DNA of 64,000 bases from Streptomyces thermolilacinus SPC6. GTDB taxonomy: Bacteria; Actinomycetota; Actinomycetes; Streptomycetales; Streptomycetaceae. Position 1 is the first letter of the stretch; each line of letters starts with the position of its first letter. The notes below the pieces were generated by a model that saw nothing but the letters and a program-made list of their open reading frames with translations, searched no databases and was not told where the DNA came from. Of this stretch, positions 9,529-17,986 are shown one piece after another. The stretch spans positions 3,263,895-3,327,894 of the forward strand of contig NZ_ASHX02000001.1 in assembly GCF_000478605.2 (NCBI RefSeq). Reading direction: 5' to 3'. The position numbers were made by a program, and so were the translations under genes.

Positions 9529-9672
9529 GTACGAGAGCGGCTTGCCCCGGCCCGTTCCTCGCCGCGTACGAGAGCGGCTGCCCCGCCGCTGCCCTTGCAG
9601 GTACGAGAGCGCCTGCCTCGCCGCCTGCCTCGGCAGGTATGAGAGCGCCCGCCTCACCGCGTTCCACGTCCG
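9529..9672 (+). repeat. Four imperfect tandem repeats of about 36 bp
   Basis: Units begin GTACGAGAGCG (GTATGAGAGCG in the last) at 9529, 9566, 9601 and 9637, each followed by a C-rich TGCC/CGCC stretch. Spacings are 37, 35 and 36 bp. They fill most of the ~300-bp gap between the PBP terminator and the GT87 gene. A reading frame crosses them, but it has no start signal and gives a Cys/Arg-rich nonsense peptide, so I read this as non-coding. Confidence 0.8.
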
Positions 9673-9715
9673 TACGACCGGCGGTCCGCGCCGCCCTTCC
9701 GGCCCGTACGGCAGG

Positions 9716-11239
9716 ATGTCCCCCATGCCGAGCCCACAGCAGACGCCAGCGAACACGAGCGTCCCCCACGACCGGCGGCCCGTCGTGTGCCCCACCCGCG
9801 AGGACGAGGTCGCCGCCGCGGGCAGCGAGGTGATCGGCGGCCCCGTAGGCCGCCGCGCCCGGCTCGGCATCGACGTGCTCACGCCCGTACGGGTCGTCGC
9901 GCTGGTCGCCATCGGCGTGTTCGCCCTCGGCATGGTGCAGAAACTGCCCTGCTACAACTGGGCCTGGTTCCGCGGTGCCGCGTCCCAGTACACCCACGCC
10001 TGCTACTCGGACATCCCGCACCTGTTCGTGGCGCGCGGCTTCTCCGACGGGCTCATCCCGTACTTCGACCGGATCCCCGGCGACATGCAGTACCTGGAGT
10101 ACCCGGTGCTCACCGGCCTGTTCATGCAGGTCGCGGCGTGGCTGACGCCCGGCTTCGGGGACCTTCAGCAGCGGGAGCAGATGTACTGGATGGTCAACGC
10201 GGGCATGCTGCTCGTCTGCACCGCGGTCATCGCAGTCTGCGTCGCGCGGACCCACCGGAGGCGGCCGTGGGACGCCCTGCTGGTCGCCCTCGCACCGGCC
10301 TTCGCGCTGACCGCGACCATCAACTGGGACCTGCTCGCCATTGCCCTGACCGCCGCGGCGATGCTGATGTGGAGCCGGGGCCGCGCCCTGGCGTTCGGTG
10401 TGCTGCTGGGCCTCGCCACGGCCGCGAAGCTCTACCCGTTCCTGCTGCTCGGACCGCTGCTGGTGCTGTGCTGGCGGGCCGGGAAGTGGCGGGAGTTCGC
10501 CGTGGCCCTGCTGGGCACCGCGGGCGCGTGGCTGGTGGTGAACCTGCCCGTCATGGTGCTCGCCCCGGAGGGCTGGAAGCGGTTCTACGTCTTCAGCCAG
10601 GAGCGCAGCGTGGACTTCGGCTCCTTCTGGCTGATCCTCAGCCAGCGCTTCGGCCTCGACGTGCGGATCGAGACGGTCAACACGGCCGCGAGCGTCCTGA
10701 TGCTCCTGGCGTGCGCCGGGATCGCCGCGCTGGCGCTGGCAGCGCCGCGCCGCCCGCGCTTCGCGCAGCTGGCGTTCCTCGTCGTGGCGGCGTTCATCCT
10801 GACCAACAAGGTCTACTCGCCGCAGTACGTGCTGTGGCTGATCCCGCTCGCGGCGCTAGCCCGGCCGCGCTGGCGGAGCTTCCTCGTGTGGCAGGCCTGC
10901 GAGGTGGCGTACTTCCTCGGCATCTGGATGTACCTCGTCTACGTCACCACCGAGCACAAGCAGGGCCTGCCACAGGACGGCTACCACCTGGCGATCGCCC
11001 TGCACCTGGCGGGGACGCTGTACCTGTGCGCCATGGTCGTGCGGGACGTCCTGCGCCCGGGGCGGGACAGCGTACGGCTCGACGGCTCGGACGACCCGTC
11101 CGGCGGCGTCCTCGACGGCGCGGAGGACGTCTTCACGGTCGGCCGGGCGGCACGGGCGGGACGGGAGGCACGGGTGGAGCAGCGGGGCGGGCCCGCGGGG
11201 GCGGCGACGGCGGCGCGGCGGGCGGAAGGCGCCGTATAG
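9716..11239 (+). CDS. Glycosyltransferase 87 (DUF2029) family integral membrane protein
   Basis: 507 aa with about ten or more hydrophobic helices from residue 60 onward. It belongs to the polyprenyl-phosphate sugar-dependent GT-C transferases (mannosyl/arabinosyl type in mycobacteria). The acidic periplasmic loop after helix 1 contains the conserved Tyr/Asp cluster (YFDRIPGDMQYLEYPVL). The family motif NWDLLAIAL and a lysine near ATAAKLYPFLLLGPL are present. The C-terminal 60 residues are an Ala/Arg/Gly tail. Start is ATG 9716 or 9725, nine bases apart in one frame; no clear Shine-Dalgarno separates them. The sugar and acceptor are unknown; a cell-wall glycan role is inferred from neighbours. 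Confidence 0.87.
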   Translation: MSPMPSPQQTPANTSVPHDRRPVVCPTREDEVAAAGSEVIGGPVGRRARLGIDVLTPVRVVALVAIGVFALGMVQKLPCYNWAWFRGAASQYTHACYSDIPHLFVARGFSDGLIPYFDRIPGDMQYLEYPVLTGLFMQVAAWLTPGFGDLQQREQMYWMVNAGMLLVCTAVIAVCVARTHRRRPWDALLVALAPAFALTATINWDLLAIALTAAAMLMWSRGRALAFGVLLGLATAAKLYPFLLLGPLLVLCWRAGKWREFAVALLGTAGAWLVVNLPVMVLAPEGWKRFYVFSQERSVDFGSFWLILSQRFGLDVRIETVNTAASVLMLLACAGIAALALAAPRRPRFAQLAFLVVAAFILTNKVYSPQYVLWLIPLAALARPRWRSFLVWQACEVAYFLGIWMYLVYVTTEHKQGLPQDGYHLAIALHLAGTLYLCAMVVRDVLRPGRDSVRLDGSDDPSGGVLDGAEDVFTVGRAARAGREARVEQRGGPAGAATAARRAEGAV

Positions 11240-11323
11240 CGGGCGGCGCCCGCCAGGGCGGGACACAGATGGGCCCCGCGTCGCCACGGCGATGCGGAGC
11301 CCACGGTTCCGTACGGGCTGGTC

Positions 11324-12355
11324 CTAGCGGTCCACGAGCCGGTCGTACTGCGTCGTCGTGTGCCGCAGGTGGGCGACCAGCTCGTCGCCGACCTGCGGCT
11401 CCTGCGCGTCCGCCGGGACGAACAGGATCGACACCTGCATGTGCGGCGGCTCCGCGAACCAGCGCTGCTTGCCCGCCCACACGAACGGGGACAGGTTCCG
11501 GTTGACCGTGGCCAGACCGGCGCGGGCCACGCCCTTCGCGCGCGGCATCACGCCGTGCATGGCCTTCGGGGCCTCCAGGCCCACCCCGTGCGACGTGCCG
11601 CCGGCGACGACGACCAGCCAGCCGTCGGACGCCGCCCGCTGCTGCCGGTAGCCGAACCGGTCGCCCTTGGAGACGCGGGTGACGTCCAGGACAGCGCCCC
11701 GGTACTCCGTCGCCTCGTGGTCTCCCAGCCACAGCCGCGTACCGATGCGCGCGCGGAACCGGGTCTGCGGGAACTGCTGCTGAAGGCGCGCCAGCTCCTC
11801 CGCCCGCATGTGGCTGACAAACATCGTGTGCAGCGGCAGCCGGGCGGCCCGCAGCCGGTCCATCCAGCCGATGACCTCCTCGACGGCGTCCGAGCCGTCC
11901 GTGCGGTCCAGCGGCAGGTGCAGGGCGAAGCCCTCCAGGCGCACGTCCTCGATCGCGGCGTGCAGCTGCGCCAGCTCGTGCTCGCCGATGCCGTGCCGCT
12001 TCATCGAGCTCATGCACTCGATGACCACGCGCGCGCCGACCAGGGCGTGCACCCCGTCGACGGACGACACGGAGCGGATCACCCGGTCCGGCAGCGGCAC
12101 CGGCTCCTCACCCCGCCGGAACGGCGTCAGCACCAGCAGGTCGCCACCGAACCAGTCCTTCATCCGGGCCGCCTCGTACGTGGTGCCGACCGCGAGCATG
12201 TCGGCGCCGAAGCGGTTCACCTCTTCCGCGAGGCGCTCGTGGCCGAAACCGTAGCCATTGCCCTTGCAGACGGGGATGATCCCGGGGAACTGGTCGATCA
12301 CGGACTTCTGATGCGCCCGCCAACGAGCGGTGTCGACGTACAGGGTGAGCGCCAT
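11324..12355 (-). CDS. Alanine-racemase-fold PLP protein, probably not a standard racemase
   Basis: 343 aa. The PLP lysine region IPVCKGNGYGFGHERLAEE (about 27-45) matches the Alr N-terminal barrel. The C-terminal beta domain is present, but where racemases have the GYADG motif with the catalytic Tyr this protein reads VVAGGTSHGVG, with no Tyr. It ends without the usual racemase tail. It is 87 bp downstream of the FemX-like gene on the same strand, so the two are probably co-transcribed and may act on the same lipid-linked wall precursor. The substrate is unknown. Confidence 0.85.
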   Translation of the reverse strand: MALTLYVDTARWRAHQKSVIDQFPGIIPVCKGNGYGFGHERLAEEVNRFGADMLAVGTTYEAARMKDWFGGDLLVLTPFRRGEEPVPLPDRVIRSVSSVDGVHALVGARVVIECMSSMKRHGIGEHELAQLHAAIEDVRLEGFALHLPLDRTDGSDAVEEVIGWMDRLRAARLPLHTMFVSHMRAEELARLQQQFPQTRFRARIGTRLWLGDHEATEYRGAVLDVTRVSKGDRFGYRQQRAASDGWLVVVAGGTSHGVGLEAPKAMHGVMPRAKGVARAGLATVNRNLSPFVWAGKQRWFAEPPHMQVSILFVPADAQEPQVGDELVAHLRHTTTQYDRLVDR

Positions 12356-12442
12356 GGCCGGTCCGGACCCTTTCTCTGGCTGTGGGTGTCGGGATGGGTG
12401 AGATGTGCGAGACGTGTACGAGCGTACGGAACCGCCGCCGGG

Positions 12443-13561
12443 TCAGCGCCGCGACATGTAGATGTCCAGCGCCTTGTGCAGCAGCTTGTTGAGCGGGAAG
12501 TCCCACTCGCCGATGTACTCGACGGCCTCGCCGCCCGTGCCCACCTTGAACTGGATCAGGCCGAAGAGGTGGTCGCTCTCGTCGAGCGAGTCCGAGATGC
12601 CGCGCAGGTCGTACACGGTCGCGCCCATGGCGTAGGCGTCGCGCAGCATGCGCCATTGCATGGCGTTCGACGGGCGGACCTCACGGCCGATGTTGTCCGA
12701 CGCGCCGTACGAGTACCAGACGTGCCCGCCGACCACGAGCATCGTCGCTGCGGACAGGTTCACGCCGTTGTGCCGCGCGAAGTAGAGGCGCATCCGGTTG
12801 GGGTCCTCGTTGTTGAGGACGGTCCACATGCGCTGGAAGTACGACAGCGGGCGCGGCCGGAAACGGTCCCGGACGGCCGTGATCTCGTACAGCCGCTGCC
12901 ACTCGGCCAGGTCCTCGTAGCCGCCCTGGACGACCTCGACACCGGCCTTCTCGGCCTTCTTGATGTTCCGCCGCCACAGCTGGTTGAAGCCCTTGAGGAC
13001 GTCGTCCAGGGAGCGGTTGGCCAGCGGGACCTGGAAGACGTAGCGGGGCTGCACGTCGCCGAAGCCGGCGCCGCCGTCCTCACCCTGCTGCCAGCCCATC
13101 TTGCGCAGCCGGTCCGACACCTCGAAGGCGCGCGGCTCGATGTGCGTCGCCTCGATGTCGCGCAGGCGCTTCACCTCGGGGTCCTGGATGCCGGACTTGA
13201 TGGCCGGCGCGTCCCAGCGGCGGATCACGACCGGGGGGCCCATCTTGACCGAGAACGCGCCCTGGTTCTTCAGGTGCTGGAGCATCGGCTGGAGCCAGTC
13301 GTCCAGGTTCGGCGCGTACCAGTTGATCACCGGGCCCTCGGGCAGGTAGGCCAGGTACCGCTTGATCTTCGGCAGCTGGCGGTACAGCACCAGGCCGACG
13401 CCCACGAGCTGGTTGTTCCGGTCGAACCAGCCCAGGTTCTCCGAGCGCCACTCGGTCTTGACGTCGGCCCACGCCGGAACCTGGCAGTGACTCGCCGCCG
13501 GAAGGCTCTGGATGTACGCCAGATGCTGCTCTCGGCTGATGGTCCTCAGGGTCAGGCTCAT
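12443..13561 (-). CDS. femX: FemX-like lipid II:glycine glycyltransferase
   Basis: 372 aa. The FemABX family has twin GNAT folds and transfers amino acids from aminoacyl-tRNA to the lipid II stem peptide. In S. coelicolor the orthologue in this position adds the first cross-bridge Gly and is essential. Visible hallmarks are a charged helical insertion (RRNIKKAEKAGVEVVQG) and C-terminal YDLRGISDS and HLFGLIQFKVGTGG, which match the family's conserved end. Full length for the family. ATG 13561 is followed by the MSLTLRTISREQH start. Downstream on the same strand is the Alr-fold gene. Confidence 0.92.
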   Translation of the reverse strand: MSLTLRTISREQHLAYIQSLPAASHCQVPAWADVKTEWRSENLGWFDRNNQLVGVGLVLYRQLPKIKRYLAYLPEGPVINWYAPNLDDWLQPMLQHLKNQGAFSVKMGPPVVIRRWDAPAIKSGIQDPEVKRLRDIEATHIEPRAFEVSDRLRKMGWQQGEDGGAGFGDVQPRYVFQVPLANRSLDDVLKGFNQLWRRNIKKAEKAGVEVVQGGYEDLAEWQRLYEITAVRDRFRPRPLSYFQRMWTVLNNEDPNRMRLYFARHNGVNLSAATMLVVGGHVWYSYGASDNIGREVRPSNAMQWRMLRDAYAMGATVYDLRGISDSLDESDHLFGLIQFKVGTGGEAVEYIGEWDFPLNKLLHKALDIYMSRR

Positions 13562-13657
13562 GCGGGGCGCTCCTCGGCAGGTATGTCCCCCATCGGTACA
13601 GGGGTTCCAGCTCTCGCGCCGAAGCCTACTGGCACGGGGGAGCGCCCCGGCTGGGCC

Positions 13658-13705
13658 TGGGGCCTGTCTTCCGGGTCTTTCGGCTGATCCGGACGACAGG
13701 CCCCA
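13658..13705 (-). terminator. Terminator after the small membrane protein gene
   Basis: An 11-bp perfect stem (TGGGGCCTGTC and its complement) with a 26-base loop lies 10 bp past the stop of the 104-aa gene and before femX on the same strand. Confidence 0.65.
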
Positions 13706-13714
13706 CCGGCAGGG

Positions 13715-14029
13715 CTAGCCGATCACACCGCCGAACAGACCGCCACGGGCCATTCCGAGGAAGAAGCCGACCGCCGAGGCGCCGAGACCGATGATCAGGA
13801 ACGTCCTCTCCCGGGTGGTCACGGAGACGAACTGGCCGTAGGCGCCCGTGATGATGCCGATGAGCCCGGCCCACGAGGCGACCAGGTGGAGGCTGTGGAA
13901 CTGCGCCGTGACGAAGGCGAGCACACCCAGGGCCAGGGTCACGGCCATCAGGGTGTCCTGGAGCGGATGGGGCTTGCCGTCCGTGGCGAAGAGGGAAGAG
14001 GAGCGATGACGCTGGAATGCCTGAGCCAT
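13715..14029 (-). CDS. Small membrane protein (four-helix, actinobacterial hypothetical)
   Basis: 104 aa. Three to four hydrophobic segments span residues about 25-100, ending GMARGGLFGGVIG. It is conserved next to rpsF in streptomycetes as far as I recall, with no known function. The ATG at 14029 is chosen over upstream starts because of a perfect GGAGGTG six bases before it. It is divergent from the rpsF operon, separated by about 295 bp. Confidence 0.85.
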   Translation of the reverse strand: MAQAFQRHRSSSLFATDGKPHPLQDTLMAVTLALGVLAFVTAQFHSLHLVASWAGLIGIITGAYGQFVSVTTRERTFLIIGLGASAVGFFLGMARGGLFGGVIG

Positions 14030-14323
14030 GAGGCACCTCCTGGCTTGCCGGAGGGCGGCGCACTGCAGCGCCGCCCGGACCCGATGTGTCCAGATTGCGC
14101 CCCCTGACCACCGGATTTCAACCGGAAGCCGCTGTGCGGGTACTCTGGACGGTCTGCACCGGTGTCTTCCCATGCCCGGAAACGCGCCAGTCCTGGTTCG
14201 CGCCAGTCCCTGGTCCGTCGTCCGCGGCCGTTGTCAGTGGGCACGACTACCGTTGCGTACGCATCACGACCCTCCTGCCACGGAACGACCGTGGCCGCTG
14301 AGTCCAAAGGAGGTGGGTTCCAC

Positions 14324-14614
14324 ATGCGTCACTACGAGGTGATGGTCATCCTCGACCCCGATCTCGAGGAGCGCGCTGTCTCCCCGCTGATCGAGAACTT
14401 CCTCTCCGTCGTCCGTGAGGGCAACGGAAAGGTCGAGAAGGTCGACACCTGGGGCCGTCGTCGTCTCGCTTACGAGATCAAGAAGAAGCCCGAGGGCATC
14501 TACTCGGTCATCGACCTGCAGGCCGAGCCTGCGGTCGTCAAGGAGCTCGACCGCCAGATGAACCTGAACGAGTCGGTCCTCCGGACCAAGGTCCTCCGCC
14601 CCGAGACCCGCTGA
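14324..14614 (+). CDS. rpsF: 30S ribosomal protein S6
   Basis: 96 aa. First gene of the rpsF-ssb-rpsR-rplI operon. It starts [16 protein letters not shown] and ends [12 protein letters not shown], the standard short bacterial S6 without a long acidic tail. The protein pairs with S18 on the 30S platform. AAAGGAGGT ten bases upstream fixes the ATG. The ssb gene follows after 75 bp. Confidence 0.97.
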   Translation: MRHYEVMVILDPDLEERAVSPLIENFLSVVREGNGKVEKVDTWGRRRLAYEIKKKPEGIYSVIDLQAEPAVVKELDRQMNLNESVLRTKVLRPETR

Positions 14615-14689
14615 GCTTTCCGCTCACTGGTCATCGGGTCCGAGTAGCAGCAGCAAGCAGCCAGAAGCAAACCCGCCGAGAGGTTCCCC

Positions 14690-15277
14690 ATGGCAGGCGA
14701 GACCGTCATCACGGTCGTCGGCAATCTTGTCGACGACCCCGAGCTGCGCTTCACCCCTTCCGGTGCGGCGGTCGCGAAGTTCCGTGTCGCGTCCACCCCC
14801 CGCACCTTCGATCGTCAGACGAATGAGTGGAAGGACGGCGAGAGCCTGTTCCTGACCTGCTCGGTCTGGCGCCAGGCGGCGGAGAACGTCGCCGAGTCGC
14901 TCCAGCGGGGCATGCGCGTCATCGTGCAGGGCCGGCTGAAGCAGCGGTCCTACGAGGACCGCGAGGGCGTCAAGCGCACGGTCTTCGAGCTGGACGTCGA
15001 GGAAGTCGGTCCGAGCCTCAAGAACGCCACGGCCAAGGTCACCAAGACCGCCGGCCGCGGTGGTCAGGGTGGCTACGGCGGCGGCCAGGGCGGCCAGGGC
15101 GGCCAGGGTGGCCAGGGCGGCTGGGGCGGTGCCCCGGGCGGCCAGCAGGGTGGCGGCGGCGCTCCCGCCGAGGACCCCTGGGCCTCCAGCGCGCCGGCCG
15201 GCGGCCAGCAGGGCGGCGGCCAGGGCGGCTGGGGCGGCAGCTCCGGCGGCGGCTACTCGGACGAGCCCCCCTTCTAG
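14690..15277 (+). CDS. ssb: Single-stranded DNA-binding protein
   Basis: 195 aa. The OB-fold spans residues 1-112 ([19 protein letters not shown], with [12 protein letters not shown] and [13 protein letters not shown]). A Gly/Gln-rich linker with GGQGG repeats covers about 120-185. The acidic tip is DEPPF, the partner-binding hook for replication proteins. It lies within the S6-S18 operon, as in most bacteria. Confidence 0.97.
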   Translation: MAGETVITVVGNLVDDPELRFTPSGAAVAKFRVASTPRTFDRQTNEWKDGESLFLTCSVWRQAAENVAESLQRGMRVIVQGRLKQRSYEDREGVKRTVFELDVEEVGPSLKNATAKVTKTAGRGGQGGYGGGQGGQGGQGGQGGWGGAPGGQQGGGGAPAEDPWASSAPAGGQQGGGQGGWGGSSGGGYSDEPPF

Positions 15278-15321
15278 GGCCGGGTTCGTACCCCACTTCT
15301 TGATCACACAGGAGAAACACC

Positions 15322-15558
15322 ATGGCGAAGCCGCCTGTGCGCAAGCCTAAGAAGAAGGTCTGCGCGTTCTGCAAGGACAAGACCGCGTACGTGGACTACA
15401 AGGACACGAACATGCTGCGGAAGTTCATTTCCGACCGCGGCAAGATCCGTGCCCGTCGCGTGACCGGCAACTGCACGCAGCACCAGCGTGACGTCGCCAC
15501 GGCCGTCAAGAACAGCCGTGAGATGGCGCTGCTGCCCTACACGTCCACCGCGCGATAA
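15322..15558 (+). CDS. rpsR: 30S ribosomal protein S18 (zinc-type)
   Basis: 78 aa. It contains CAFCKDK and NCTQHQ, that is a CxxC pair plus Cys/His, so this is the C+ (zinc-ribbon) paralogue. Streptomycetes usually carry a second, Cys-less S18 elsewhere that is induced by zinc limitation. CAGGAG sits eight bases before ATG. It lies 18 bp upstream of rplI. Confidence 0.97.
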   Translation: MAKPPVRKPKKKVCAFCKDKTAYVDYKDTNMLRKFISDRGKIRARRVTGNCTQHQRDVATAVKNSREMALLPYTSTAR

Positions 15559-15575
15559 GGAAGGGTGACCTACTA

Positions 15576-16022
15576 ATGAAGATCATCCTTACCCACGAGG
15601 TCACCGGCCTCGGTGCGGCCGGCGACGTCGTCGACGTCAAGGACGGCTACGCTCGCAACTACCTGGTCCCGCGCGGTTTCGCGATCCGCTGGACCAAGGG
15701 TGGCGAGAAGGACGTGGCGCAGATCCGCCGCGCCCGCAAGATCCACGAGATCGCCACGATCGAGCAGGCCAACCAGATCAAGGCCCAGCTCGAGTCCGTC
15801 AAGGTGCGCCTGGCCGTTCGCTCCGGCGACGCCGGCCGTCTCTTCGGTTCCGTCACCCCGGCTGACATCGCCTCGGCGATCAAGTCCGCCGGTGGCCCGG
15901 ACGTGGACAAGCGCCGTGTCGAGCTCGGTGCGCCGATCAAGACCCTGGGCTCGCACCAGGTGTCCGTGCGTCTGCACCCCGAGGTCGCCGCGAACCTCGG
16001 TGTCGAGGTCGTCGCTGCCTGA
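15576..16022 (+). CDS. rplI: 50S ribosomal protein L9
   Basis: 148 aa. The N-domain begins [34 protein letters not shown], followed by the long connecting helix and the C-domain ending NLGVEVVAA. Last gene of the operon and directly followed by a strong terminator. Confidence 0.97.
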   Translation: MKIILTHEVTGLGAAGDVVDVKDGYARNYLVPRGFAIRWTKGGEKDVAQIRRARKIHEIATIEQANQIKAQLESVKVRLAVRSGDAGRLFGSVTPADIASAIKSAGGPDVDKRRVELGAPIKTLGSHQVSVRLHPEVAANLGVEVVAA

Positions 16023-16048
16023 GCACTGCCTTCGCAGAGCTGAGCGCT

Positions 16049-16080
16049 GAAGGGCCGCACCCACTCGGGTGCGGCCCTTC
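16049..16080 (+). terminator. Terminator of rpsF-ssb-rpsR-rplI
   Basis: A 14-bp perfect stem (GAAGGGCCGCACCC and its complement) with loop ACTC begins 27 bases after the rplI stop. An exact parS follows within six bases. Confidence 0.85.
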
Positions 16081-16085
16081 GTCAT

Positions 16086-16099
16086 GTTTCACGTGAAAC
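16086..16099. other. parS centromere site (exact)
   Basis: Exact GTTTCACGTGAAAC immediately after the rplI terminator, in the convergent gap with the MATE gene. Confidence 0.93.
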
Positions 16100-16112
16100 G
16101 CGCCTCCGTCAC

Positions 16113-16126
16113 GTTTTACGTGAAAC
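16113..16126. other. Degenerate parS (one mismatch)
   Basis: GTTTTACGTGAAAC differs from consensus at one half-site base and lies 27 bp from the exact site. A further two-mismatch version, GTTCCACGCGAAAC, is at 16197-16210. Confidence 0.65.
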
Positions 16127-16225
16127 GCATCCTGGCTCGCGCGAAGCGGCGCATGTGGTTGTGGGGTCCTTTGGGTGCTCTACGCCGAGACGGTTGGTTC
16201 CACGCGAAACCCCGCGGAGGCACGG

Positions 16226-17563
16226 TCAGCGGGTGGCCCCGGTGACCAGCCAGCGGCCGGAGCGCATCCGCAGCCAGAGCGTCACCATGCGCGTGGTCAT
16301 CATCAGGGTCATCGCCCACCACAGGGCCGTGAGCCCGCCCCCGAGTGCGGGCACGAGCAGGGCGACCGGGGCGAACACCGCCAGCGTGACCACCATCGCG
16401 CCCGCCAGATAGGGGCCGTCGCCCGCGCCCATCAGGACGCCGTCCAGGACGAACACCACTCCGGCGATCGGCTGGGAGAGCGCCACGACCAGAAGCGCGG
16501 CGAGGAGGGTGTCCCGCACGGCGTGGTCGTCCGTGAAGAGCGGGATGAAGAGGGGCCGTGCGGCGACGACCAGGACGCCCAGGACGACACCGGAGGCGAT
16601 GCCCCACTGCACCATGCGGCGGCAGACCGCACGGGCACCGTCCGTGTCGCCCGCGCCCAGATAGCGGCCGATGATGGCCTGGCCCGCGATGGCGATGGCG
16701 TCGAGTGCGAAGGCCATCAGGCTCCACAGCGACAGGATGATCTGGTGGGCGGCCACCGGCACGTCACCCAGCCGGGCGGCGATGGCGGTCGCGATCATCA
16801 GCACGGCGCGCAGGGAGAGCGTGCGGATGAGGAGGGGGACACCGGCCTGGGCGCTGGCCCGGATACCGGCCGCGTCGGGGCGGAGCGAGGCCCCGTGGCG
16901 GCGGGCGCCGCGGACGACCACGACGAGGTACGCGAGCGCCATGCCGCACTGGGCGATGACGGTGCCCCAGGCGGATCCGGCGATCCCGAGGCCGGCGCCG
17001 TAGACCAGTGCCACGCTGAGGGCGGCGTTCGCGCTGAACCCGGCCACCGCGACGTACAGGGGCGTCCTGGTGTCTTGGAGGCCGCGGAGGACTCCGGTGG
17101 CGGCGAGCACGATGAGCATGGCCGGTATGCCGAGGCTGGAGATCCTCAGGTACGTGGCGGCGTGCGGCGCGGCGGTGCCGGACGCCCCGAACGCCTCGAC
17201 CACCCAGGGGGCGGTCGGCAGGGTGACCGCGACGACGGCCAGGCCGAGGAGGAGGGCGAGCCAGATGCCGTCCATGCCCTGGCGGATGGCGGCGGGGAGA
17301 TCTCCCGCGCCGACGCGCCGCGCGACGGCCGCGGTCGTGGCGTAGGCGAGGAAGACGAAGACGCTGACCGCTGTGGACAGCAGGGCCGCGGCGACTCCCA
17401 GGCCGGCCAGCTGGGGGGTGCCGAGATGGCCGACGACCGCGCTGTCCACGAGCACGAAGAGGGGCTCGGCGACGAGAGCGCCGAACGCCGGGACGGCGAG
17501 GGTGAGGATCTCGCGGTCATGGGAGCGGCGAGTGTTCGCGGGTGCCGGGTCAGCCTGGGTCAT
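16226..17563 (-). CDS. MATE family efflux transporter (DinF-like)
   Basis: 445 aa with about twelve hydrophobic helices. The opening PAFGALVAEPLFVLVDSAVVGHLGTPQLAGLGVA is diagnostic of the DinF branch of MATE cation-coupled exporters, with the conserved Asp in helix 1. The substrate is unknown. ATG 17563 is six bases after a TAGATT box and has no Shine-Dalgarno, so translation is likely leaderless. It converges with the ribosomal operon across the parS pair. Confidence 0.92.
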   Translation of the reverse strand: MTQADPAPANTRRSHDREILTLAVPAFGALVAEPLFVLVDSAVVGHLGTPQLAGLGVAAALLSTAVSVFVFLAYATTAAVARRVGAGDLPAAIRQGMDGIWLALLLGLAVVAVTLPTAPWVVEAFGASGTAAPHAATYLRISSLGIPAMLIVLAATGVLRGLQDTRTPLYVAVAGFSANAALSVALVYGAGLGIAGSAWGTVIAQCGMALAYLVVVVRGARRHGASLRPDAAGIRASAQAGVPLLIRTLSLRAVLMIATAIAARLGDVPVAAHQIILSLWSLMAFALDAIAIAGQAIIGRYLGAGDTDGARAVCRRMVQWGIASGVVLGVLVVAARPLFIPLFTDDHAVRDTLLAALLVVALSQPIAGVVFVLDGVLMGAGDGPYLAGAMVVTLAVFAPVALLVPALGGGLTALWWAMTLMMTTRMVTLWLRMRSGRWLVTGATR

Positions 17564-17986
17564 GGGCTCAATCTAATCGTCCACAGGTAAGAGACGCAAT
17601 CGCGGATCAGTCCTTACTCGATGATGCTCCGGCGGACGGGGCCTGCGCTGTTTGTGCGGATCTTGGGTCTGTGTGGAAACTTTTTCTCCCCCACAGCCCG
17701 TGGACGGAAAAGGTGCAGGTCAGGGGGGCTCTGTGGGCGGTGCTATGAGTTTGTCCACACGGCTGTCCCCCGGTCCGTGCACAGGTTCCGGCAGGTTCTC
17801 CACAGCATCGGGGCGTTCACCCACAGGCCCTGTGGATAACCAGATTGGCTGATGCTGCCCGCGGGCCTACCGTGGTCCGGCGCCCGACGTGCCGCGAGGT
17901 GAAGTTGGTGCCTCTTGATTGTCAGAGCCGTGGCGTAGAAATGTGACACGGCAAGGTCCGCGGTGCGGACGGGAGGAGGTGGGCCG
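17564..17986. other. MATE/dnaB intergenic region with DnaA-box-like motifs
   Basis: 423 bp between divergent genes, unusually T- and CA-rich. It contains TCGTCCACA at 17577, TTGTCCACA at 17751 (exact DnaA box), TTCTCCACA at 17796 and TGTGGATAA at 17831 (exact TTATCCACA on the minus strand). The leaderless MATE promoter is at its left end and GGGAGGAGGT for dnaB at its right end. No gene seen. Confidence 0.7.
17570..17575 (-). promoter_or_regulatory. Leaderless promoter -10 of the MATE gene
   Basis: TAGATT with a TTGCGT -35 18 bases upstream (17594-17599), ending six bases before ATG. Confidence 0.6.

Noticed and set aside
6767..10255. 1162-codon minus-strand open frame opposite the PBP and GT87 genes
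   Set aside because: Product is Arg/Gly/Val-rich shadow text; the plus strand has clear GT51 and transpeptidase motifs.
17564..17986. oriC
   Set aside because: Only four DnaA-like boxes and no dnaA/dnaN neighbours; streptomycete oriC has many more boxes and lies between those genes.
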